Below, in pieces: positions 44,426-51,243 of a stretch of DNA of 64,000 nucleotides (positions are counted from its first letter, which is position 1; each line of letters opens with the position of its first letter). The notes under the pieces are model-generated. The model had not been told where the DNA came from. It worked only from the letters and a program-made list of their open reading frames with translations, and made no database searches. The position numbers and the translations under genes are program-made. This DNA is from an uncultured Sphingobacteriales bacterium (GTDB taxonomy: Bacteria; Bacteroidota; Bacteroidia; Chitinophagales; Chitinophagaceae): contig CALKHN010000028.1 in assembly GCA_937991535.1 (NCBI GenBank), forward strand, positions 1 to 64,000, written 5' to 3'.

Positions 44426-44579
44426 TATTCTACCTTCTCTTCTTTCCTACGGCCTTTGCAGGCTCTCCGGGCACAAAGGAATGAACAGTATTTGGTAACG
44501 GTAGTTTTGCGGTAAAGGGCTTACGACAATGAAGACAAGTTTTTTCTATGCGAATATTAGTTGAAAAACAGGCGTATAA
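44425..44579 (-). pseudogene. Zinc-ribbon fragment of a mobile-element helix-turn-helix protein (copy 1)
   Basis: Remnant of a small zinc-ribbon protein: RIEKTCLHCRKPFTAK in one frame, continuing as TTVTKYCSFLCARRACKGRR in the next frame and ending KEEKVE then a stop. A single A is missing from a run of four at the shift. The CxxC and CxxxC pairs are the zinc ligands. Homologous Bacteroidota proteins continue into an excisionase-type helix-turn-helix, absent here. There is no start codon. Most of it lies in the 118-bp repeat shared with 47552-47669, so the same lesion is in both copies. Confidence 0.7.
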
Positions 44580-44583
44580 TTAA
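44466..44583. repeat. 118-bp exact direct repeat, copy 1
   Basis: Identical base for base, as far as can be read, to 47552-47669 in the same orientation. It starts TCCGGGCACAAAGG and ends GGCGTATAATTAA. The flanking bases differ on both sides. It encodes the zinc-ribbon part of a mobile-element protein on the minus strand. The two copies bracket hsdM', abiEii, abiEi, a DUF3987 remnant and a helix-turn-helix remnant. Confidence 0.95.
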
Positions 44584-45092
44584 GAATGGAAGAGCAATCA
44601 GTTTGCGTGGATTTTCCACCTCAAACACATAACCCATTTTGATGTTACTCACTTTGGTCGGACTAAGATTGGTTTCTGAAAAGTCTTTAATGAGTGTAAA
44701 AAGAATCTCCTCTTCGGACAGCTTATTTATGTGTGAACGAATACCTGAGCGATCAATAATGAGTTTTATGTTATCGGTATAGCCATTCAAGTAGCTGATG
44801 AAATTATTCTTGATACTGCTTTCGCCTTCATCTGCCAGTTTTTGCAAGGTAAAAATGCTGGTATTGTTGAATTTGATTTCCTGCAACAGTTTACCGTTGA
44901 GGATTTGCTGCTGCGTGGCATCATCTACCTGAGCCAATTGTTTTCCAGTTGCTTTTTTAAATCATCGGTTTTGGCAATTAGCACACCTTCACTCCTGCGG
45001 ATCAACACCATTAGATAAATGATGTCGGAATATTCCGTGCGTTGGAAAATATCTCTTAATACATCATTGGCAGTGTTCCAGATGAGGCAACT
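44557..45092 (-). pseudogene. hsdM: Type I restriction methyltransferase HsdM, N-terminal fragment with frameshift
   Basis: Two frames together give the N-terminal helical domain of HsdM. The first (45086 to 44925) reads LIWNTANDVLRDIFQRTEYSD then LMVLIRRSEG, matching the family's IWNIADDVLRD start. After a frameshift near 44940 the second frame carries FNNTSIFTLQKLADEG, FISYLNGYTDNIK and LSPTKVSNIKMGYVFE. It then leaves the family abruptly and reads into the 118-bp repeat. The SAM-binding and NPPF catalytic regions are gone, and no hsdS or hsdR is present, so it cannot function. Confidence 0.8.
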
Positions 45093-45208
45093 TCACTTGA
45101 TATGTCGGTATCTCTTTTCATTCAGCTTTATTATTACTTTTCTTTTTATTCGATTTAATGTCCTGTTCCTAAAAATAATTTATTTACCGCATTGCAAACC
45201 TGCAAAGA

Positions 45209-46267
45209 CTATGAAAGCGATATGGCTTTCCACCAATAGAAAAATGCTTCCGGACTGGATTTTTTCAGCTTATTCAGTTTGGTATTGTGCGGTTGTTCGA
45301 TAATCGCATCAGCCACCTGTTTGGGATGGGTAAATTTCTCAAATGCTTTCTGGCCCGTTGCAATCAACCGGGACAGATAAGCGGCTTTGGCTGCATGAAC
45401 AATGGCTTTATCCAGGTGGTAGGATTCTGAAAATATAAAGCGTTCCACCCGTTGTATGCCCTTTTGCAGTTGATCGAAATTTTCTTTATCTACTGCACCC
45501 CGTAAGCAGAGGCAAAGTGATGTTTGATAGATGTCGTCCAGCACATCTGATGGTTTGCCATCCTTTAATTCACGGTACAGTATTTCGGTTGCTGCAATTT
45601 TATTAAAGGTTGTCTTCACCGTATCCAGGTCTTCTGCCGCATCAAAGATGTTCCCCACATCGTAGAGTTGTTTAATGATCTCCATGCTCATACTGTCTTC
45701 CTTTTTAAAGTAAGGAATGCCGGTGGTGTTGGGAGCAAAGGCAGTGAGTTTATCGCCCAACAAATCTTCCAGCGAAGGCATATTTACTGAAGCCAGTTTT
45801 GCCGAAGTAATGAGAAAGCCTGATTTGATTTCCTGCGGCTGTATGTTTTTATAATGATTGGCTTCAAAAAGTATATCGAGCAAAATGGCTTCTTCGCCTG
45901 CTGTATTATGCACCGGTGTATAAAAGAATTTGTAATGAGCCTTTTCAATGGATGTGGCGGCGGCCCGATGCTGTAATTCTACCCTGCTAAAGCCCTGTTC
46001 TTCTGCAAATGCTTTCAGCAGTTCATCAAGATTGTCTTTTTCCGCTGTGAGTATAATATCAATATCAATTGACAGTCGTTTGGCAGAATCGAACAAGAGC
46101 ATAAGGGCTGTGCCGCCTTTGAAGATAAAGGACAACCTAGATTTCGATAAGCCCTCCAGCACCAGCAGGGCACGGATCACCTTTTCCACCAATATTTTAT
46201 CGGCGTTCCGGTTGGCTTTGGATACCTTGTCTATCCATTCCGGAGTTAGTGATTCTTTGCTGATCAT
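45209..46267 (-). CDS. abiEii: AbiEii/AbiGii-type nucleotidyltransferase toxin
   Basis: Toxin of a type IV toxin-antitoxin or abortive-infection system, 352 residues. The nucleotidyltransferase signature is intact: FIFKGGTALMLL (about 48-59) followed by the metal-binding aspartates in RLSIDIDII (about 64-72). The SLEDLLGDKLTAFAP motif, typical of AbiEii proteins, follows at about 166-180. The family blocks growth by adding nucleotides to tRNA or a related target (as shown for MenT homologues); the target here is unknown. It starts 18 bp after the abiEi stop, and an inverted repeat lies across that junction. The only intact pair within the decayed island. Confidence 0.9.
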   Translation of the reverse strand: MISKESLTPEWIDKVSKANRNADKILVEKVIRALLVLEGLSKSRLSFIFKGGTALMLLFDSAKRLSIDIDIILTAEKDNLDELLKAFAEEQGFSRVELQHRAAATSIEKAHYKFFYTPVHNTAGEEAILLDILFEANHYKNIQPQEIKSGFLITSAKLASVNMPSLEDLLGDKLTAFAPNTTGIPYFKKEDSMSMEIIKQLYDVGNIFDAAEDLDTVKTTFNKIAATEILYRELKDGKPSDVLDDIYQTSLCLCLRGAVDKENFDQLQKGIQRVERFIFSESYHLDKAIVHAAKAAYLSRLIATGQKAFEKFTHPKQVADAIIEQPHNTKLNKLKKSSPEAFFYWWKAISLS

Positions 46268-46270
46268 ATT

Positions 46271-46309
46271 CTATAAATTGGCAGCTTAAAGGGTTTGCTG
46301 CCGGAATTT
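46271..46309. promoter_or_regulatory. AbiEi-type inverted repeat, site B at the abiEi-abiEii junction
   Basis: CTATAAATTGGCAGC (46271-46285) and TTTGCTGCCGGAATTT (46294-46309) form an imperfect inverted repeat. The left 15 bases are identical to 47072-47086 upstream of abiEi. The right arm encodes the last residues of AbiEi, and the left arm lies between its stop and the toxin start. Confidence 0.7.
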
Positions 46310-47035
46310 TGATACCCTGTTTAAATAATTACTGAATGCTTCTTTCTTCCTCCTCCTGTTGGCATACCGCAACATCTTGTTTTCATTGATGGTATATTTT
46401 TCAAATGCTTCCCTGAAGATGGTTTCCATTTCGCTGCCCTGCTGGGCTGCAAAAAGCACATCATCGCAAAAAACATCTACCAGCAACTTTTCAATCGTGG
46501 TGGTTACCACGCCCTGGATCATCTGTACCGGTGCTTCCGAAACTAATGAGTTAATAATGATGGTCTCCTTTTCGGCAGAAGCATATAAACTTAAAATCTC
46601 AGCATCCGGTTCCAGGAAGATGTTCTTTTTGGTTTCTTTCAAAAAGTAAAACACCGATTGAGTGGCTTCTTTATCCACTTCTATCAGGGTATAAAACCTT
46701 CCGGGCTGGTGCAACATCAGCTCATTGAGTACTGAAGTGTTCCAGATGCAGATTCGCAGGTAAGGAAACTGCTTTTGCAAATCCCTGAACAGGGTTTTGA
46801 TTTTAGCGGAAAGCTCCGGTAAAAAAATCCGGCCCTTGCCTAATGCAAACTTACCCCTGCCAATACGGGAAAGAATGCCGGACTGTACCAGCGCATATAC
46901 CCGCCAGTTAACAGTAGTGGATTTTACCCCCGGTTCCAACCCATTGTAGAACTGCTCAATATCTCTTGTGCTAAAAGTGCTGGTTTCTTTAAAATGCTCC
47001 TTCAGTTTGTTGATATGTAATTTAGGATTTTCGAT
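46286..47035 (-). CDS. abiEi: AbiEi-type winged-helix antitoxin, start codon uncertain
   Basis: Antitoxin and presumed autorepressor. The coding pattern starts well upstream of any standard start: between the stop at 47051-47053 and TTG at 46939 the frame reads AIENPKLHINKLKEHFKE, TSTFSTRDIEQFY and so on, a normal winged-helix N-terminus, with no ATG, GTG or TTG. ATC at 47033-47035 is the best placed candidate or a mutated ATG; starting at TTG 46939 would cut the winged helix. After it come GRGKFALGKG, FPYLRICIWNTSVLNELM and the KLLVDVFCD segment of AbiEi proteins. A TTTG-N20-TATCTTTG promoter ends 7 bp before the open frame. Confidence 0.75.
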   Translation of the reverse strand: MENPKLHINKLKEHFKETSTFSTRDIEQFYNGLEPGVKSTTVNWRVYALVQSGILSRIGRGKFALGKGRIFLPELSAKIKTLFRDLQKQFPYLRICIWNTSVLNELMLHQPGRFYTLIEVDKEATQSVFYFLKETKKNIFLEPDAEILSLYASAEKETIIINSLVSEAPVQMIQGVVTTTIEKLLVDVFCDDVLFAAQQGSEMETIFREAFEKYTINENKMLRYANRRRKKEAFSNYLNRVSKFRQQTL

Positions 47036-47057
47036 GGCTGTTTTTGTTGTTTATTCC

Positions 47058-47089
47058 CAAAGATAGTACAACTATAAATTGGCAGCAAA
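47058..47089 (-). promoter_or_regulatory. abiE promoter (TTTG-N20-TATCTTTG)
   Basis: On the minus strand TTTG (47089-47086) is followed, after exactly 20 bp, by TATCTTTG (47065-47058). This is the Bacteroidota -33/-7 consensus TTTG-N19-21-TAnnTTTG without mismatch. Transcription should begin near 47051, about 15 bases before the candidate ATC start of abiEi, so the leader would be very short. The -33 element lies inside inverted repeat A. Confidence 0.75.
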
Positions 47090-47110
47090 TTATAATTGCT
47101 GCCGAAATTT
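47072..47110. promoter_or_regulatory. AbiEi-type inverted repeat, site A over the abiE promoter
   Basis: Arms AAATTGGCAGCAA (47076-47088) and TTGCTGCCGAAATTT (47096-47110) with a perfect 8-bp core GGCAGCAA/TTGCTGCC. It overlaps the -33 element. Known AbiEi antitoxins repress their operon by binding inverted repeats near the promoter, so this is the likely operator. Confidence 0.75.
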
Positions 47111-47145
47111 AGATTTAATTTTGCCCGGTCTGCCCCTCCTGGGGT

Positions 47146-47405
47146 TCACAATTTCTGGTAAAAACCGGCTTTTGGCTTGTTTAACAGGGCTGGAAGGGCA
47201 TTGCGGAGTATTTCATCCACGGTACGAGCTGCAAGGCTAAAACCCGACCTCAGCTTTACCGCCTCAGCACGGGTAAAGGTTTGGGGCAGGCCTCAAAAAA
47301 CTTCCGCTTATTACCGCCCCCCTGAAAAGAGATGCTATCCTGCTGGCGGGGCGGGTTGTTAAACATCAGGATACTGTGTTGCAGGTATATTTCTGCAAGG
47401 CGGGC
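47146..47405 (-). pseudogene. C-terminal remnant of a DUF3987 (primase/helicase-like) protein
   Basis: Decayed tail of a mobile-element protein. One frame gives ARLAEIYLQHSILMFNN and FQGGGNKRKFFEACPK; one frame over it continues as FTRAEAVKLRSGFSLAARTV, DEILRNALPALL and FYQKL then a stop. The KKFFEALP-FTRAEAVELG-ERTVD pattern is that of the C-terminal winged helix of DUF3987 proteins in Bacteroidota integrative elements. The frameshift and loss of the N-terminal part make it nonfunctional. Confidence 0.6.
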
Positions 47406-47444
47406 TTATCTTATTGTCTTTTTGACGTTCTCTAAGTGTTACAT

Positions 47445-47665
47445 TCATACGACCGAAGTATTAAAGAGGTTATCAATTGCTTTGCGGGAAATGATTGTAC
47501 GACTTCCTAATTTTCCAGCTTTGAGTTGTCCTTTATCAATCATCCTGTAAATCCGGGCACAAAGGAATGAACAGTATTTGGTAACGGTAGTTTTGCGGTA
47601 AAGGGCTTACGACAATGAAGACAAGTTTTTTCTATGCGAATATTAGTTGAAAAACAGGCGTATAA
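47445..47665 (-). pseudogene. Zinc-ribbon/helix-turn-helix chimera (copy 2, internal deletion)
   Basis: The zinc-ribbon part is identical to copy 1, including the one-base frameshift. After CSFLCAR it passes, in the second frame, straight into IYRMIDKGQLKAGKLGSRT and ISRKAIDNLFNTSVV then a stop. That is the C-terminal half of an excisionase-type (HTH_17) domain, which in intact relatives begins with about 25 residues missing here. The join falls at GCCCGG, the edge of the 118-bp repeat. It begins about 20 bp downstream of the mnmE stop and has no start codon. Confidence 0.65.
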
Positions 47666-47669
47666 TTAA
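47552..47669. repeat. 118-bp exact direct repeat, copy 2
   Basis: Second copy of the repeat at 44466-44583, same orientation, 3086 bp apart start to start. It ends 14 bp before the stop codon of mnmE. Recombination between the copies would delete abiE and the fragments between them. Confidence 0.95.
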
Positions 47670-47683
47670 CAAAGACAAGATAA

Positions 47684-49066
47684 TTACTTTCCGATACAAA
47701 ACTTCCCAAATATTGTTCCCAGTATATCCCGGTCTGCTTCCACCTGCCCGGTTATCTCCCCCAGGTAATACAGGCAGCGGCGTATATCAGGTGCAAGCAG
47801 GTCGCCAGTAAGGTTATTATCCATCCCCGCTTTGATATCGTTCAGGCATTCTAATACCTTTTTTAAAGCGGCATAATGGCGGGCGTTGGTAACGATTGTG
47901 TTTTCGGTTTTAATGGTTTCACCAATTGCCCTTTCATACATCACTGATTTCAGCGTTTCAATACCTTCTTTATTTTTAGCAGAAATATATATTCCCGGCG
48001 CCGGACCACCTCCTGAAGCATTTGCATGAAGATTTTCGGGAGAAACCTGGTCGTTCTTGTTGTATACTTCAATAACTTTTTCACCATATTGCCTGAGCCA
48101 TGTAATGCCCGACTGATCCTTATCGGTAAGGTCTGTAAGATGAATAATAATATCGGCTTTTGCGGCATTTTGCCTGCTTCTTTCTATTCCAAGATTTTCA
48201 ATATGGTCGGCTGAATGTTCCCTTATACCTGCTGTATCAACCAGGCGAAACAAAACGCCGTTAATGTTCAGCACTTCTTCAATGGTATCCCTCGTTGTTC
48301 CTGCAATTTCGCTTACAATAGCTCTTTCTTCATTTAACAGCGCGTTCAGCAGGGTTGACTTGCCCGCATTGGGTTTACCAATAATTGCTACACTTACTCC
48401 ATTTTTAATGGAGTTGCCTAATTTAAATGAATGCATTAGTTGTGTAGTTGATTCCCTTAGCGTCGCAATGAGTTGCTCCAGTTGCGAACGATTGGCAAAT
48501 TCCACGTCTTCCTGGGAAAAGTCGAGCTCCAGTTCAATAAGTGCCGCAAACCCGATCAACTGGTCACGTAGTTCCTTTAGATCGGAAGAAAAACCGCCCC
48601 GTAATTGTTTGAGCGCTGTTTGCTGTGCCGCCAGGGAATGGGCCGCAATAACATCCGCAACGGCTTCCGCCTGGGTAAGGTCCATCTTTCCATTTAAAAA
48701 TGCTCTTTGGGTAAACTCACCCGGTTTAGCCAGCCTGGCGCCTTTTTGTATGCAGGCTGCTATGATCTGCTGCTGAATAAACGGTGAACCGTGGCAACTG
48801 ATCTCCACTATATTTTCACCTGTATACGATTTGGGCGCTTTGTACAATGATACCACCACTTCATCCAGCTCTTCATTATCATTTTTTAATATCCCCACGT
48901 GAAGGGTATGAGAAGCCTGGAGCAACAGATCCTTACCCTTAAATAATGCATCCGCAATAATGATACTGTTTTCACCACTCAACCGTATAACGCCTATGGC
49001 TCCAATACCCGGGGGTGTTGCCAGCGCTACAATTGTATCATTCCATGCTGAAAAAGTGTGCACCAT
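47684..49066 (-). CDS. mnmE: tRNA uridine-5-carboxymethylaminomethyl(34) synthesis GTPase MnmE
   Basis: GTPase that with MnmG modifies wobble uridine U34 of tRNA. From ATG 49066 it has 460 residues: the folate-binding N-terminal domain (DTIVALATPPGIGAIGVIRLSG), helical parts with the FTQRAFLNGKMDLTQAEAV motif, the G domain with GKPNAGKST, DTAGIREH and NKND, and the invariant C-terminal FCIGK with the catalytic cysteine. A start at 49081 is possible but adds five atypical residues. It follows the third exbD gene after 20 bp. The accessory island begins right behind its 3' end. Confidence 0.96.
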   Translation of the reverse strand: MVHTFSAWNDTIVALATPPGIGAIGVIRLSGENSIIIADALFKGKDLLLQASHTLHVGILKNDNEELDEVVVSLYKAPKSYTGENIVEISCHGSPFIQQQIIAACIQKGARLAKPGEFTQRAFLNGKMDLTQAEAVADVIAAHSLAAQQTALKQLRGGFSSDLKELRDQLIGFAALIELELDFSQEDVEFANRSQLEQLIATLRESTTQLMHSFKLGNSIKNGVSVAIIGKPNAGKSTLLNALLNEERAIVSEIAGTTRDTIEEVLNINGVLFRLVDTAGIREHSADHIENLGIERSRQNAAKADIIIHLTDLTDKDQSGITWLRQYGEKVIEVYNKNDQVSPENLHANASGGGPAPGIYISAKNKEGIETLKSVMYERAIGETIKTENTIVTNARHYAALKKVLECLNDIKAGMDNNLTGDLLAPDIRRCLYYLGEITGQVEADRDILGTIFGKFCIGK

Positions 49067-49086
49067 GGCGCAAAAATACAACTCTG

Positions 49087-49611
49087 TTAATGCGAAGACG
49101 GGAGTAATTTTCTATCCGCTTCATCCATATCTGCTATGGCGTATTTTTTTATCCCGCTTATCGTCATTTCATCTAACACGGCTACCAATTGCCGGTAATT
49201 GCTCTGCAAACCCGGTTTAATAATCACCATTAGTGAAGGTTCTTTACCCAACGCCTGTTTAATAACAAGCTGCTGGTTTATGATTATATTACGCAAAGCC
49301 TGCGGATCCGAAAACAGGTTCACTATATGCAGGCTGGATGGTTCTTTCGCAAAGCCACCATAGCAAACCGTACGGCCATTGTTTCCTAATAATACGGTAA
49401 GCGTTCGGGTTTCCGAAAAAGGCGTGGCTGGGCCATCAGCAGGCAGTAAAAGCTGCATAGCCGAGGGTTTACTTACTACCGAATTAAAAATAAAAAATGT
49501 AATGAGTAAAAATCCCAAATCAACCATGGGCGTCATGTCTATGCGTAACATTCTGGCTACAGAAGATCCACGTTTTGATTTGCCCGGGACAGGAAGATTA
49601 AGATCAGCCAT
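49087..49611 (-). CDS. exbD: ExbD/TolR-family protein (third paralogue)
   Basis: 174 residues: short cytoplasmic N-terminus, one transmembrane helix (about 29-45) within the motif RIDMTPMVDLGFLLITFFIF, including the proton-pathway aspartate of MVDLG, and a periplasmic domain ending in KKYAIADMDE. It closely resembles the second paralogue (50643-51173). It is separated from tonB by a terminator, so it may be expressed with mnmE or by read-through. Confidence 0.92.
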   Translation of the reverse strand: MADLNLPVPGKSKRGSSVARMLRIDMTPMVDLGFLLITFFIFNSVVSKPSAMQLLLPADGPATPFSETRTLTVLLGNNGRTVCYGGFAKEPSSLHIVNLFSDPQALRNIIINQQLVIKQALGKEPSLMVIIKPGLQSNYRQLVAVLDEMTISGIKKYAIADMDEADRKLLPSSH

Positions 49612-49690
49612 ATCATATGTTTATCTATAAGACTGGTATCTTATGGATTTTCCATAAACCATTTTGCGTTTCTTTTAGAACATTTCATAT

Positions 49691-49724
49691 AAAAAAAATC
49701 CCCGCTGTTTTATAACAACGGGGA
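49691..49724 (-). terminator. Rho-independent terminator after tonB
   Basis: On the minus strand the stem TCCCCG/CGGGGA with an inner TGTT/AACA pairing (49699-49724) is followed by eight T residues (49698-49691). It lies 36 bp after the tonB stop. Confidence 0.85.
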
Positions 49725-49759
49725 CTGTATAAACATGATTATTAAAACAACTACTACAC

Positions 49760-50587
49760 TTATTGCTCAGCTATCTGGAAGGTAACAGGCTGTTTGCGGT
49801 AGGCTTTTACCTTACGTCCGTTTTGTTCGGCAGGCGTCCATTTGGGACCTCTTTTAATAGCATTTACACAAATTTCGGCTAATTTAGTTCCCTTCATGGT
49901 CAAGGCTTCCACTTCGCTTATATTCCCTTCCCTATCCACAATAAACTGAACCACACAGGTACCTGCTTTACCGGCGTCCTGCAATTCATCAATGTAACGG
50001 TTTATTTCCCTGGAAATATATTTTGCCCAGGCTTTGTCGCCACCGGGAAATTTGGCTTCAATTTCCACTTTCTGAAACACTTTATCCTCCTCGTCTACAA
50101 CTGGGGCCGCTACCACGCCACCTTTATCTTCAACAGGAGGGGCAACAATACCCAGGTCCTTAACGCCTTCCTGGTTAATAGTACTGATAGTAGCTTCCTT
50201 AAGTTCTTCAATCTCCTTCATTTCTTCTTCCGGCTGCACCTCCTCATCTTTTACCACTTTGGGAGGGGTAAATTTGGCCATCTCAATCTTTGGAGGATCT
50301 GGCGGCTTTGGAGGTGGCGGAGGCGGTGGTTCAATTGGCTTCTCCTCCTGCACATTCGTCAATTCCACATCTTTGGCTTCTATTACTACTGCTTTTTTGG
50401 GTCCTTCGAGTTTGGCACTCAAAAGGGAAAACAGTATAATAAACAAGGCCAGTGAAGCGGTAATGATCAATGCAGTAGTAAGCCTCTTGTTGTATTTTGT
50501 ACGCAGTTCATAAGCGCCATAGCTTTTATTTCTTCCTTCAAAAATAATATCAAGAAGACTGGCGCCCGGTATTTTGCTTACATCCAT
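49760..50587 (-). CDS. tonB: TonB-family energy transducer
   Basis: 275 residues linking the inner-membrane ExbB/ExbD motor to outer membrane transporters such as the SusC at the start of the window. N-terminal cytoplasmic part (SLLDIIFEGRNKSYGAYELR), transmembrane helix (about 36-57), a proline-rich spacer (about 85-102, with eight consecutive Pro), an acidic stretch, and a C-terminal TonB domain (about 180-275) with GTCVVQFIVDREGNIS, GPKWTPAEQNGR and a final PVTFQI strand. Fourth gene of the exb operon. Confidence 0.95.
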   Translation of the reverse strand: MDVSKIPGASLLDIIFEGRNKSYGAYELRTKYNKRLTTALIITASLALFIILFSLLSAKLEGPKKAVVIEAKDVELTNVQEEKPIEPPPPPPPKPPDPPKIEMAKFTPPKVVKDEEVQPEEEMKEIEELKEATISTINQEGVKDLGIVAPPVEDKGGVVAAPVVDEEDKVFQKVEIEAKFPGGDKAWAKYISREINRYIDELQDAGKAGTCVVQFIVDREGNISEVEALTMKGTKLAEICVNAIKRGPKWTPAEQNGRKVKAYRKQPVTFQIAEQ

Positions 50588-50642
50588 GATGATCTTTTTT
50601 ATTTAATATGAGATGCGGGGATTGGTATAAATCCACAAACTT

Positions 50643-51173
50643 TTACTGAATATTGTTGGCCTTTTCTGTTGCCACCAGCAATTCATTTTCAACGGGTGAA
50701 ATAGATACCAGCGCATATTTCTTAACTTCATTAATAGCCATTTCGTCCAATATCGCCACTACATTCTTGTAACTGGCTTCATCATTGGGTTTAATTACCA
50801 CCACAAAATCATCGGGTTTGGTTGATTTCTTTTTATTGATAATCACTTCCCTTACTTTTTTATAGTCGGTAGCCTGAATTTTTGTAGGATCATCTCCTTC
50901 ATAATAATACACCCCGTCTGATTTGCCCAGCATGATCGTTAAAGCCCCGGAAGCTTTCACTTTTGTTTGTTCCTCCTGGTTTTCGGTATCCTTGGGCATA
51001 ATCAACTGCATAGCGGTAGGCTGTGCCATAGTGGTGGAAAATATAAAGAAAGTGATCAGCAGAAATCCGAGATCCACCATGGGGGTCATATCCACCCTGG
51101 TAGAAAGTTTCTTGGCTTTTTTGACGCCCGGCCCTTTTTTCCCGCCGCCACCTGATACATCTATATCTGCCAT
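50643..51173 (-). CDS. exbD: ExbD/TolR-family protein (second paralogue)
   Basis: 176 residues with a glycine/lysine-rich cytoplasmic start, the transmembrane motif TRVDMTPMVDLGFLLITFFI (about 25-44, proton-pathway aspartate in MVDLG) and a periplasmic domain with VVIKPNDEASYKNVVAILDE. It lies between the first exbD and tonB, with gaps of about 55-70 bp, and is part of the same unit. Confidence 0.93.
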   Translation of the reverse strand: MADIDVSGGGGKKGPGVKKAKKLSTRVDMTPMVDLGFLLITFFIFSTTMAQPTAMQLIMPKDTENQEEQTKVKASGALTIMLGKSDGVYYYEGDDPTKIQATDYKKVREVIINKKKSTKPDDFVVVIKPNDEASYKNVVAILDEMAINEVKKYALVSISPVENELLVATEKANNIQ

Positions 51174-51243
51174 AAAACTGTTTTTTAAATAAGTTATATA
51201 AAATTACTGCATCCTGTTCCTTCCTGCCTGATCTTATCCGGCG

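Noticed and set aside
44425..44579. Programmed frameshift in the zinc-ribbon gene
   Set aside because: The shift is a single missing A in an A4 run, with no slippery heptamer or stimulatory structure evident, and both copies lack a start codon; decay is simpler.
47177..47362. 61-residue plus-strand open frame in the accessory region
   Set aside because: It is antisense to a readable DUF3987 remnant on the minus strand and has no features of its own.
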